64,000 bases of DNA from Leptodactylus fallax (taxonomy: Eukaryota; Chordata; Amphibia; Anura; Leptodactylidae). A model generated the notes under the pieces. It made no database searches, was not told the DNA's origin, and saw nothing but the letters and a program-made list of their open reading frames with translations. Below are positions 40,637 through 53,399 of the stretch, one piece after another. The position numbers and the translations under genes were made by a program. Position 1 is the first letter of the stretch. Every line of letters starts with the position of its first letter. Where the stretch lies: assembly GCA_947044405.1 (NCBI GenBank), contig CAMRHE010000068.1:62001-126000 (forward strand), written 5' to 3'.

Positions 40637-42109
40637 GTCATAGACAGCAAGCAGCTTTCCTGACTCTGTTAATAGATTTCTTTTTTTGTGCCAGGGATCT
40701 GTTTGGCTGTGTCATGCCTGCATGTATAAGACTGTATTTGCAGTCTCATGTCCCTGGATCTCCTATATTATGGTCAATTGAGATTTTCTCTGAGACTTAT
40801 TTGCTATTTTACAGATACTCCTGGCAGAATTGCAGGTAAAACCTGTAGTATCAGTAATGGATAGGGGAGGGGGCAGACTGCTCCTTATTGTACAATGTAA
40901 AATGTGCTGCAGCCATAATGTGATTATTAGCAGCAGAAAAACTCATAGGACCCCATGTATAAAGACATATATAGTCATAGAACAAACTGCTCAACAGGAC
41001 CTTGCACATATTTTAATTTTTCATGAAAACTCAGGTACCCTTTAAAGAAATATTTGGGATTTATCTATACTTTGTGGCATAAAATTATACAAAGCCATAA
41101 AGGCATGTTCACACAACGTTATTGTCATTTAAAGAAATCTGATGCTAAAGCCACGGCAGAAATCTGAGGTTGACACTTTCATTTCCAGGTGATCATACTT
41201 GTAACCTTTTTCATCTGTCTCATCCTGGTTGGCCCCTCAGACATTATATTATAATATCCCCATCCAGGTTATCCCCACAGTATAATGTCCCTTTTCCACT
41301 TTGCCCACACAGGGGGGAGGGTGGACTATAGTAAAAATGATAATAACAACTTTTAAGCAGAGAACATATTTTGCAGCTATAGCATTGTTCATCCTATTCC
41401 TCCTTGAATGAATACAATGCCAGGGTCACAGTAAAAACTGACACAGTGTAACAAAGCAAGCAGAAGTTCAGGTATCCAGGGTCTGTGGAAAGCTGGATAG
41501 CAATCTATATATGTATTGTATGACATGTATAGACCACCCAGGAATGAATCATGATATTATCAGTTCTTAAAGGGACTTTCAGTACAATGTACAGCTGCAT
41601 GTTACAAGTTGAGATCTCGCCCTCCACACCCTATTTACACCAGTTCACTACTGATCTCTGGCTGGGAAATTGTTAGCACAGTAATCTGAGCCCATGACTG
41701 ATATTTTGCAGCTGTCTGTTCCTGAGGACACGCTCCACCGGTAGCTCGCAGCTAGCATGCATTTATTTTCTTTGGCAGCGGCGCAGCCATAATCTTTTTC
41801 CCTTCCTGGTCACTGTCTATTACAGGAGTTTGATCCTTTTCCACTTTTTTCGGAAAATTCAATTTTCTGGTTGATTTTCATGGGATTTATTTTGCTTTTT
41901 TTTTTTTAAATCAGTCAAAAATATTTATTTTTCTACCGGTGATCTCAGTAATTTACACTGACCGACTGGATTCAAAAATGAGACCAGGGCTCCCCTTCAC
42001 TTGTAAACTTAGAAAACCTCACTAAAAACTACATCAACATTTTTCTAATGCAGTTTTAACTGCATCAGAACTGCACCATGTGAATGCATCCTCAAAGCTA
42101 AACCATCAC
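40637..42109. other. slc1a2 intron 7, middle part
   Basis: No exon or clear repeat family recognised. 41590-41830 looks unique. Confidence 0.35.
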
Positions 42110-42970
42110 CATGCTCCATGCACTATATAGTATCACACTCCCTAATTGCCCAACACACTATAATGCTCCCTTAGTGTCCCCCACACAATAAAATGCTCTC
42201 CAGTGGCCCAACACAGTATAATGCTCCTCTGTAGCCTCCACACAGTATAATGCTCCCTTATTGTCCCCTACACAGTATAATTTTCCCCTGTGGCCCAACA
42301 CATTATAATGCTCGCCAGTAGCCCTCACACAGTATAATGCTCCCCAGTAGCTCTCACACCTAATAATGCATCCTTCATAAAGTATAATGATCCCCTGTAG
42401 CCTCCACAAAGTATAATACTCCTTTAGTGTCCCCCCACACAGTATAATTCTCTCCAGTGGCCCAATACAGTATAATGCTCCCCTTAAGCCTCTACACAGT
42501 ATAATGCTCCTTTAGTGTTCCCCAAACAGTATAATGCTCCCTTAATGTCCCTAACACAGTATAATGTTCCACTGTGGCCCAACACAGTATAATGCTCCCC
42601 AGTAGCCCTCACACAGTATAATGCTCCCCAGTAGCCCTCACACAGTATAATGCTCCCCAGTAGTCCTCACACAGTATAATGCTCTCCAGTAACCCTCACA
42701 TGGTATAATGCTCTCCAGTAGCCCTCACACAGTATAATGCTCTCCAGTAGCCCTCACACAGTATAATGCTCCCCAGTAGCCCTCACATAGTATAATGCTC
42801 CCCAGGAGCCCCCACGGAGTATAATATTCCCCTGTAGTCTCCATACAGTATAATGCTCCCCAGTTTCCAAACACAGTATAATTCTCCCTCAGTGTCCCCC
42901 ATACAGTATAACACTCCCTTAGTGTCCCACACACACACAGTATAATGCTCCCCAGTGGGCCCCAGACACT
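42110..42970. repeat. 29-bp degenerate minisatellite, about 29 copies
   Basis: Unit cacagtataatgctccccag then tagccctca. The block 42590-42790 is the most regular; edges are more diverged. Confidence 0.92.
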
Positions 42971-43199
42971 TAATAATGCGCCCAACTTACCACTTTTTTA
43001 TACAGTGGGCAGAGCGGGGTGCAGGAGCTGAGATGCACCACTGTGCGCCAAAAATGTGATAAATTAAGGCACATTTCTGGCCACTTTCTAGGTGCGACCC
43101 AGTTAGTAAATCTGGGCTACAGTGTATAGTGTCTAAATCAGCGATTCCCAACAGTGGTGTACTGACGTGTGTCCCCAGCTTTAATGTAGCATTCCACTT

Positions 43200-43515
43200 T
43201 ATTTATTATTGTTCACCTTGTTTCAACATTGGAGGTTCTGGGGGGTGGTTTAAGGTTAAACTTACTAGTTGTGTTATTTGGCAGATATATCGCCCCACAC
43301 TGCCCCATGTGACTGGCTTCTGAATTGTTGGAGGTCACTGTCTGATTCACCGAAACCAGAACTCAAACTTTCAACTCAGAAGGAAGTGAATAAGACAAAG
43401 ATCTCGGGCTACTCAGAAGCAAGTCACATGGGGCAATATATCTGCTGAATAACATAGCTAGTAAGGTTAACCCTTATACCAACTTTCTGAACAGCCAATA
43501 TAGAAACAGGGACTG
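43200..43515. mobile_element. Long fold-back element in intron 7
   Basis: Left arm: aacttactagttgtgttatt then tggcagatatatcg and ccccatgtgac. Right arm: gtcacatggggcaatatatc then tgctgaataacatagctag and taaggttaac. The reverse complements align over about 110 bp with small gaps. Confidence 0.75.
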
Positions 43516-44863
<1,348 letters not shown>

Positions 44864-45110
44864 TAAGTTGTCTCTAACCAAATACAAACTATTCTGCAAA
44901 GTTCCAGCTTACCCTGAGTGATCCCTTTTAAATTTCATTTCAAGGGCATGTCTAGATAGTATCAACCCCTTAGGAACCATGGCCTAAAAGTCTCATGACC
45001 TGCTCCTATGGATGAGAAGTGACCAAACGCAGGCCCATCTACACTGAACTGTTAGATAATGCATAGACCCCTCCTTTGTCAGGTCACCTGGGGGTCTATG
45101 TGTATTATAA

Positions 45111-45281
<171 letters not shown>

Positions 45282-45288
45282 TAAGTAT

Positions 45289-45570
45289 AGAGCCCCTTAG
45301 ATAGGACCTCTATAGAACCTCTTAGAAAGGACCTCTGTAAAATCCCTTAAAGAGGATTTCTATAGGACGTCTTAGATAGGACCTCAGATAGAACCTCTGT
45401 AGGACATCTTAGATAGGACGTCTTTAGGACCCCTTAGGTGGGACCTCTTAAAGATACCTTAAATAAGACCTCTTTAGGACCATATAGATAGGACCTCTTT
45501 AGGATACCTTAAATAACACCTTTTTAGGACCTTTTAGATAGGACCTCTAGTGGACCTCTTAGATAGGACT
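45289..45570. repeat. 25-bp minisatellite in intron 9, about 11 copies
   Basis: Unit aggacctctttaggacctct then tagat. Ten units have exactly 25 bp from 45303, with one half unit at about 45378. It starts within about 10-20 bp of the exon 9 donor. Confidence 0.92.
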
Positions 45571-45857
45571 ATAAAATCTCTGAGATAGCCACTCAAGATT
45601 GCAGTAAAAAGGGGTCTTCTTGAGGAGTGGGCCAAAGTCCAAAAGTTATATGGTTGGGCAGGAATCAGGGAGAATGAACGACCTCCCCATATTCTCTATA
45701 ATACATCCATTGGGGACAGTGGCCTCATCTTGTAGACGTGAGCTACTTGAGTGGTATGGCTTCTGTGGACTAAACCAATATTAATTTTGTATTTTTGACC
45801 AAAACCAGGTATTAGCACTTTGGTCCTAACCTAATTCTAGTGTCTTCTCAATATAAG

Positions 45858-46086
45858 GGATCGTATGAGGACTTCCGTCAACGTGGTGGGCGATTCCTTT
45901 GGGGCCGGCATAGTCTATCATTTATCCAAGGCAGAGCTGGAAAGTCTGGATAAGCAACACGCACAGCAGGAGCTGGAAATGACCAAGACTCAGTCCATCT
46001 ATGACGACATGAAAAACCACCGGGAGAATAACTCAAACCAATGCATTTACGCAGCGCACAATTCTGTTGTAGTCGACGACTGCAAG
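45858..46086 (+). CDS. slc1a2: slc1a2 exon 10: TM8 and proximal C-tail
   Basis: The acceptor is tctcaatataag, with a poor polypyrimidine tract, and the donor is AAG|gtacca. The exon is 229 bp, about residues 470-546. It encodes [20 protein letters not shown], whose Asp, Arg, Thr and Asn are the substrate-binding residues of TM8. It then gives [29 protein letters not shown] and [19 protein letters not shown]. The donor departs most from consensus of the nine in this gene. The bases beyond it encode a second C-terminus (see 45858-46125). Confidence 0.97.
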
Positions 46087-46125
46087 GTACCATTCACCTT
46101 TATGGATATCGAGACCTGTATATAG
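45858..46125 (+). CDS. slc1a2: slc1a2 alternative terminal exon 10 (GLT-1b-type C-terminus)
   Basis: If the exon 10 donor is not used, the frame continues past DDCK with [12 protein letters not shown] and stops at TAG 46123-46125, giving a predicted 558-residue isoform. Mammalian GLT-1b differs from GLT-1a in exactly this way, ending (as I recall) in PFPFLDIETCI, a PDZ ligand reported to bind PICK1. A match in 9 of 11 terminal residues across intronic sequence is not expected by chance. The first four intron bases encode Val and part of Pro, which explains the weak GTACCA donor. I see no obvious poly(A) signal immediately downstream, so the 3' end of this form is not located. Confidence 0.85.
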
Positions 46126-46709
46126 ACTGCATGCTTCAGGGTTGCATCTGCATGCCCGGGTATACTGTTGTATGTTTTTATCCTGTTGAGATTACAACAG
46201 GCCAAGTCACCCCCAATATAGCAGCCCAAACTCCATTGGTTACATTGTAACTTGGTAAACATTTGCTAAGAACGAATGTTCTCTCTTTTTGCTACAGTGT
46301 ATCATGGAATAGTGAGCGGGATATAACATGGAATATTCACTAAACTTAGGGTGCAGAGGAATACTCCAGTATGGGATTTAGTGCAGCGTCCACCATAGGA
46401 ATATGGCGCCACTTCCGAGCTATGCCAGATGGCAACTGTTGTAGCTCGGCGCCATTTTGTGTACAGAAAAATGGTGTAAATCTTTAGTAAATAAGTCACT
46501 CAGAGTGTCACTTGCAAGACATGGGCCAGAAAAATCTTTAGATAAAAAGTCACACTGTGTGTCACCCTGCAGGCCGTGGGCCATAGGATGGAGACCAATG
46601 GTAAAATTGGTTGGGGGCCTGATAAATATGGTGTTCAGTCTGTACACCATTCTTTACACTCCTTTTGCCCTGCTATTGGGACCTCTAGTGATCAGGTGTG
46701 GGGACACCT
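46126..46709. other. Start of slc1a2 intron 10 after the GLT-1b stop
   Basis: No further exon or clear AATAAA signal recognised immediately after 46125. 46340-46690 resembles a decayed dispersed repeat (gcgccattttgtgtacag). Confidence 0.35.
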
Positions 46710-46800
46710 GTAAGTGTTCGGTTTCCCTGCAGCGCCACCACAGGGGAGATAAAGCATGACACAATGTCCATTCATATCAATGGGTTGTCTGTGTATAGCT
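46710..46800 (+). repeat. Dispersed family A copy
   Basis: ttccctgcagcgccaccaca then ggggagataaagcatgacac, aatgtccattcatatcaatg. Confidence 0.65.
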
Positions 46801-46859
46801 GGACAGGGCAAGTCCTCCACAGAGGGAGACTCTCTTTATAACCACTTTCCAACTCAATA

Positions 46860-47130
46860 CTTCAATGTCTTTATTTTATTTTATTTTTTAATATATATCT
46901 AATTATATATAAAATTATTTATTTTAAAAAAATATATATTATTTATTTTTTGTTTATTTTATATGGTTATTTTAATTATTTATTTTTATGATTTTTTTTA
47001 CTGACATTAAAATTTTCTACCCAATAAATTTCAACTAAACTATTTAACATTTTAAGGATTTTTTTATATATTTTTGTAATATAATAACTATAATGAATTA
47101 TTGTAGTTTTTTTTTTATTATTGTTACTTT
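46860..47130. repeat. AT-rich low-complexity stretch
   Basis: Almost pure A/T with runs of tatttatttt and aaaaatatat, intron 10. Confidence 0.9.
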
Positions 47131-47448
47131 TAGCCTCATGACATGGGATGATACATGGTGCAAATTTGTGTAGCTCCCTGCAACTTGGCTATTTCCATGG
47201 TACACAGTAGCATATAAGCCATCCAGAAATATACAGTATATATTTTGTGTAGATTGCCCAGTGCTGAGAGTAGTTGTTATTATGATGTTGTGCCTTTTTT
47301 GCTGGTCAATGGTTTGTCACCTGCCAACCTTTCTGACAGCAAAGGGGTTAATAAGATGCCAACAAATTTTTGTATATATATCTATACATACAATATAGGT
47401 TGGAAATATAGTAAAATTATAATGGAAGCCACCATTTTCTATTGTCTC

Positions 47449-47793
47449 TTAAAGGGAACCTCTCTTGTTGTAAGATGTGTCTGATTTGTGGGCGGCATGT
47501 TATAGAGCAGGAGGAGCTGAGCAGATTGATATATAGGTTTGTAGGGAAAGATTTAGTAGAACTTGTCATTTTTCATTTTAATTCCTGCACATTCTGGGTT
47601 TACAAATCCAGTGGGCAGTGCTAAAAAGGTTGTCACTGAGTAGGACCGCCCCCAGGACTGACCCACAAGATTTAAGTGAATAAATGACAAGTTCTAGCGA
47701 ATTTTTCCCACAAAAATATATATCAATCCGTTCAGCTTCTCCTGGTCTATAATTTGCTGCCCACAGACTCGATCTTTAAACGTTTCCCTTTAA
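47449..47793. mobile_element. Long-TIR MITE with TTAA target, intron 10
   Basis: TTAA at both ends (47449 and 47790). Left ttaaagggaacctctct..gtgggcggcatgttatag..gattgatatatagg..agaacttgtcatt pairs with the right arm over about 130 bp. TTAA target and AAAGGG ends suggest a piggyBac-like MITE. Confidence 0.8.
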
Positions 47794-48353
47794 ATTACAA
47801 AAAATTCTCTATTTCCTCAAAAATTGGTGCACAGAATGGCAGCTTCCATTGTGCTTTGCCAATCCTTAAATTCTCTCACTTATCACCAGCACATTCTATC
47901 TGGTAATTATGTATTATATTTGGGGTAGAATGGCTATTATTTGCATGATTTTTTTTGAATATTTTTGTATAATCATCTTTTCGTTGTTAATTTGAATCTT
48001 TTTGTAATGCATGCTTATCCTTTCCTCTTATGGACGGGAGGGATGTTTTTATTATTTTTGTTGAAATGTCGGTGCATATTGTCATGTCTCCATGTTTCAA
48101 TGCTCTCATGTATCCAGTTTTTCCACCGAGTCGAATACCAGTCCTGTCTGTAGGTGTTGTGTTCACTTCGGGGACGTTAGCGTGTAAGGTAAGCCATAGA
48201 CACGCTCTTAAGGGTAGATGTAGTGGACTCTAGTTGTCTAAATAGAACTGTAGCATAGTGATGTCCACAACACTCGATTTGCATCAAAGCAATGGAATAG
48301 TCTAGAAAAACAATGCTCTGCCTCCTTGCCACATGCGCTAAATTTTCAAGACC

Positions 48354-48686
48354 TTAAAGGAAGTGTCACCAGAATCTAACATATCAACCCATCCCAGTAG
48401 ATAGATAGGTTAGGGTCACCTGAATAATACGGCGTTATCCCCTTGTGAATCAGTGCCTCCATTGCTGAGATATCACTGTTTTTGTCCATATGCTAATGAG
48501 CTCTTTGGAAAATGGCAGCTCCCTTGTTGATCCAAAAAACTCATTTGCATATAAACAAAATGGGTATATCTCACCAACACAGACACCGATTCACAAGGGG
48601 AAAACACTGATTGATTCAGGTGACCCTAACCTATCTATCTGTGGGGTTGTGTTATAGGCGGGGTTCTGGTGACACACTCCCTTTAA
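48354..48686. mobile_element. Long-TIR MITE with TTAA target, intron 10
   Basis: TTAA at both ends. Left ttaaaggaagtgtcaccaga..agatagataggttagggtca..cccttgtgaatc pairs with the right arm (reverse complement starts ttaaagggagtgtgtcacc). Arms about 150 bp, centre near 48520. A relative end is seen at 60545-60570. Confidence 0.85.
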
Positions 48687-48769
48687 GGGGTTGTCCATTT
48701 TGGTGAGAAGATCATAAATTGATAGGTCATTCATTGTTGAGATCTCCATTGATCAGCTGTGATCTAACG

Positions 48770-48860
48770 GCAAGTGCTTGAGTTCCCTGCAGTGCCACCA
48801 CAGGAGAAATATAGTATTACACACTTTTCATTCAAATCAATAGACTGTCCATGTAATGCA
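48770..48860 (+). repeat. Dispersed family A copy
   Basis: ttccctgcagtgccaccaca then ggagaaatatagtattacac, and tcattcaaatcaatagactg. Clear match to 46710. Confidence 0.65.
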
Positions 48861-49553
48861 CGGACAAGTTGGGTCCTCCAGAATAAGAGATGCTCTTGGT
48901 GATGCTCTATGTTCTGGCCAAGAGATAAGGATCCTGAAATGACAATAAATTTTCTACAAAAATAAAACCATTCACACCAGAATACAATGAAAATTGAATA
49001 TCCAATATATAGAAACCAAAAAGAATCCTTGCCCAGGCTCCTGAAGAAGGCACAATCAATAGAATTCCAAAAATTTGCAAAGTATTTTTCAATTTAGAAT
49101 TTCCTGTCATGAAGATTTTTTTTTTCTGATACTTTCCCAGTGACAGAATTTCACTATTTCACATCTTCAGAGAAGGTGTTGAGCAGGTGTCATTTCACGC
49201 TTTTTATAGAATCTATTTTACACCTTTGAGTTGCAGTATTGCAGGAAAGTGTGATCCTCCAATAGGCTCGCCTCTATGTCAAGCATGAGTTTTTCAGGAT
49301 ACACTTCAAGACGGCAACCAAATCAGGAAACCAATGACTGCACAACCCATAGAAGTACAGTAATAGATGGATGGCTCAAGTCCATCCGTTCTGGCCCATA
49401 GAGGGGGAATCACGGTGGTCCATGTTCCTGATAGTACAAGGGTTGTTTTTATGAGCAAGCCCCTTTAAATCATTGCAACTAGACAGCAGTTAGATGTTGG
49501 GAAGCTTCAGCTGGTGAGATGGTCCCTACGGAACCCAACAGTATATGGATACA
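48861..49553. other. slc1a2 intron 10 segment
   Basis: Nothing recognised. Confidence 0.35.
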
Positions 49554-50345
49554 TAAAAGGGTATGTTCACCTCTGAAAAAGTTTAGTGACTTTATAAATA
49601 TATTACATCAGTGACTGTACCAGCAGAATAGTGAGTGCAGCTCTGGAGTATAATACAGGATGTAACTCAGGATCAGTACAGGATAAGTAATGTAATGTAT
49701 GTACACAGTGACTGTACCAGCAGAATAGTGAGTGCAGCTCTGGAATATAATACAGGATGTAACTCAGGATCAGTACAGGATAAGTAATGTAATGTATGTA
49801 CACAGTGACTGCACCAGCAGAATAGTGAGCGCAGCTCTGGAGTATAATACAGGATGTAACTCAGGATCAGTACAGGATAAGTAATGTAATGTATGTACAC
49901 AGTGACTGCACCAGCAGAATAGTGAGTGCAGCTCTGGAGTATAATACAGGATGTAACTCAGGATCAGTACAGGATAAGTAATGTAATGTATGTACACAGT
50001 GACTGCACCAGCAGATTAGTGAGTGCAGCTCTGGAGTATAATACAGGATGTAACTCAGGATCAGTACAGGATAAGTAATGTAATGTATGTACACAGTGAC
50101 TGCACCAGCAGAATAGTGAGTTCAGCTCTGGAGTATAATACAGGATGTGACTCAGGAGCAGTACAGGATAAGTAATGTAATGTATGTACACAGTGACTAC
50201 ACCAGCAGAATAGTGAGTTCAGCTCTGGAGTATAATACAGGATGTGACTCAGGATTAGTAAAGGATCAGTAATGTAATATACGTTTACAGTGACTCAACT
50301 TTTTCTGTCGATAAATTCTGTTTATAGGTGAACAATGCCTTTAAA
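49554..50345. mobile_element. MITE-like element enclosing the 97-bp satellite
   Basis: Left of the array: aaaagggtatgttcacctct then gaaaaagtttagtgac. Right of it, read in reverse: tttaaaggcattgttcacct, then after about 20 extra bases gaaaaagttgagtcac. These are imperfect terminal inverted repeats directly abutting the satellite. The simplest reading is a MITE whose interior was amplified into a satellite. Confidence 0.6.
49605..50293. repeat. 97-bp satellite array, about 7 copies
   Basis: Same unit as 12205-13262, with only scattered substitutions (for example aggagcagtacagg near 50155). The last two units carry gtgagttcagctctgg and gatgtgactcagg variants. Confidence 0.97.
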
Positions 50346-50421
50346 TGGTAGAATTAATGTTATTTTTAAGGATTCCTCTGACCTTCTCTGTCTCTGGGAT
50401 CTTTTTACATTATTACTTTGT

Positions 50422-50441
50422 AAAAAAAAAAAAAAAAAAAA
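50422..50441. repeat. Poly(A) tract
   Basis: About 19-20 A in a row. Confidence 0.95.
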
Positions 50442-50934
50442 GAGTGGGTGTTCGCCTCCCCTAAAACTTGTCATGTGATTCTGACCATACCCCCGTCCTC
50501 AGCACTGTTCTTCTTACAGTGGTTCCATTTTACTGTATATATTTGTATAGTATTGATGACATCATCAGAAGCAATGACTGGAAATTGTGATCTGTAACAC
50601 GATTGCACTTTTTCTATGGTGACGCTAATCCTGCAGCTGTTTTTCATGCATTAAAGGAACTTTGCTAGATTCTGCTGCCTGTGTCTTCCTGAATCCTATC
50701 GCCTGCCTGCTAGGTGCATGTGTGAAGCTGCCGCCCTTCCCTGCATGTGGATAATAAATGTGCTTGCTTGCTTGCTGCATGGTAAATAGTCTTTTTGCTT
50801 TCTTTGCAATAACAACATAAGTCCTTGCCAAGTCCAAGTCAAACATGTAGCACTGACCCTAAGAGAAATGGGAATATATAAAGTTGTCCTTAACAACCAT
50901 ATCATATTCCAGATCAAGATGGCGACATTATTGT

Positions 50935-51240
50935 CGGTAATTAAAAGTAGGTCATTGACCTACTTTCAATGACCGAGGGTATCTCAGATCACATAATATA
51001 AACAAGCGGATGACCTCTGTAAGTTGATTACGGCTGTCATTGGCTGGTTAGAATTAGGTTATTCTCAGCTACTTAAAGTAGGCCAATGACCTACTTTCAA
51101 TGTCCGAGAGTTACCTGGAGCACATGATCTAAACCAGCCAATGACAGCTGTAAGCTGCTTATAGCTGTCATTGGCTGGTTTAGGTTACATGGTCCAGTTT
51201 ACTCTTGGTTGTTCAAAGTAGGTCAATGACCAAGAGTTAC
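50935..51240. mobile_element. Complex palindromic element, intron 10
   Basis: aagtaggtcattgacctact at the left and aaagtaggtcaatgacca at the right. Inside, aaaccagccaatgacagct and agctgtcattggctggttt are a perfect 19-bp inverted pair around 51132-51181. Several further copies of the tcattggctgg motif. Confidence 0.6.
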
Positions 51241-51242
51241 CT

Positions 51243-51293
51243 TTGGACTTTTTTGGACACGTGGCATTATACCACGTGTCCAAAAAAGTCCAA
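51243..51293. repeat. Perfect 22-bp hairpin
   Basis: Arms 51243-51264 (ttggacttttttggacacgt then gg) and 51272-51293 are exact reverse complements with a 7-nt loop cattata. It directly follows the 50935-51240 element. Confidence 0.95.
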
Positions 51294-52414
51294 TAAAAAA
51301 TTGGGGCACTTTCGATTTGGACCGAATTTATTCGGCTGAACTCAAATATGACACAAGGAAATCTGACCCGAAATTATTTTTTACATTTCAAACATAAAAA
51401 ACTATAGAGTAACGCAACTAAACATAGAAGACAGGCTTGGGGATCACGGCTACAGCCAAGGATATACTTATAAGGGGTCGGAATCATACCTGCTCCAGGG
51501 CCTAAGGAGGTCCAAAATTTCCTCTGTCACATGAGGAAAAAACAGTATCACAAACGTCACATTGTAAATTGGGGCCAAGTAGTGTCAGATTACACCTTCA
51601 TCTCATTTACGGATATGGGACAGACCCAAAAATTGAGCTTTGGCACTTTGGTTGTAAGATTTTTGGCCAGACATAGCCAAAAGTCTCCTTGGCATTAACT
51701 ATTGTTGAGACATTAACCATTTCTGGAACCAACCCAATGGCAATGCCATTCTCTTCCCAATGAGAAAGTGAAAAAACTTAACTTGCTCAAAAATGTATAA
51801 TATAGACTCCTACCTTCCCCTTATTTGGCCGTAATATAACCCAATCATTAAATTGTGCATCATTGGGTCAAGTATGGCCAGCTTCTCTATAACTGGCCTA
51901 CAAACATACATCTCTATGTATGTTCGTTATGTCCATTGAGATCTTGGTCAACAAACATTCTACCATTCCAGTTATGGTCCCTGAAGTTAGTTTGCCCCAT
52001 ATGCATGGATATGTTGGGGCCAATACAGTCATGAATTAGTGGAAACTCATTTACATTATAAGGGTAGAGGTCTCGAAAAACCCTTCATGCAATAGTTATC
52101 TTCTCCTCTTAGCTAACTTGATATTTTGGGGTGGACGATCTTGTTACACCTTGAGGCATGTTGAAGAAACCCAAAAATTTTCAAGTTTGTCCCTCATATC
52201 TAAGACATTACTTTAACTCTACACCTTCCACTTTCATTGTTGGCTAACACAATCCAACGCTCTTCTGATTTTCAACATTACTGATAATAGAAGTTCTTAC
52301 CCTACGTCCATCCACCTTCGACACAACCACACAAAAAAGTTGTTCGACTCTCGGGTATCCGAGGGGGTTGATATTGTCTTTTTGGAGCTACATCATAACC
52401 GTGATCATTTTCAG
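51294..52414. other. slc1a2 intron 10, last part
   Basis: Nothing recognised; no alternative exon evident before exon 11. Confidence 0.35.
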
Positions 52415-52483
52415 GTGACGCTGGCAAACAACGGCAAAACGGCAGACTTCAATGCTGTAGTCGAAGAACCTCTGGAAGCGTAA
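52415..52483 (+). CDS. slc1a2: slc1a2 exon 11: C-terminus of GLT-1a-type isoform
   Basis: The acceptor is tgatcattttcag. It encodes VTLANNGKTADFNAVVEEPL then EA and stop TAA at 52481-52483 (residues 547-568). Mammalian EAAT2 has VTLAANGKSADCSVEEEPW followed by KREK. The start and the acidic EEP motif are shared, but the basic KREK end is missing here and the tail is slightly shorter. The intron before it is 6.3 kb and repeat-filled. Confidence 0.92.
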   Translation: MTLANNGKTADFNAVVEEPLEA

Positions 52484-53399
52484 GGGTGAGGGAACCCCAC
52501 CGCCACAGCCTGTCTTCATGAAGAGCGTTAGCGTACAGTATGATACAGTATGATCTGATGAATCTCATTACACCCATCACTACCCAGCACAACCCTTACA
52601 GTGATAGCACAGGAAACCTTTTTTGGGCGTCCGAATATGCAAAACGGGCAAAACCAGACCAATGACTGACTTGGTCTTGGGGTGTCGAGAATGTTTGAAT
52701 GAGCTCACACCTCATTGTAAGGACTCAGGTATCAAACGTGCAGAATTTGGGAGGGTTCTGTCTACAGGACAGTGTTCATTACATTCCGTTCAATGGCTGG
52801 TCTCCTATCCGTTCCATGTCAGGATCTACGTTCAATACAAACACATGGTATTACATAGCGGTGACCAACTTGTTTACTCAACGACCACTACCAGGTCTTG
52901 TATTTTACTACTATCTGGTCCTATATATATCTATATGTCATAAATCGTATATTCCGCAGTCTTCCTGCTGTAGGTCTGACGCAATGAAGAAATATTTCCG
53001 GTCTTTGTACTTTTAGTGACCATCGACCATCTAGCCAAGAGTCTATAGAATATATTTTATATGCATATATTCAAAATTTTTTTTTTTTCCAGAAAATAAT
53101 GTATCGCCTAGCACTGATGTTATTGTTCTTGATAAAGATTTTCCTTAAAATGTGAAATTTCTTTGAATTTCAGAAATCTGTGACTTGTATCATTCCAGTG
53201 TATGTTGTATTTTATGGTGTTTGTAAACTCATTTTAATTTTTTGAAATATTTTATTATACTTCTATATTTAACACGACTGTTTTGTTAACCTTGTTTTGC
53301 TTGATCAATGGTAGAAAGAATTCATGTTCCTAATTACCTTTAGGGCACGTACATTTGATGGTTATTATAGCACATATTGAAATGATATTTCAGGAATTT

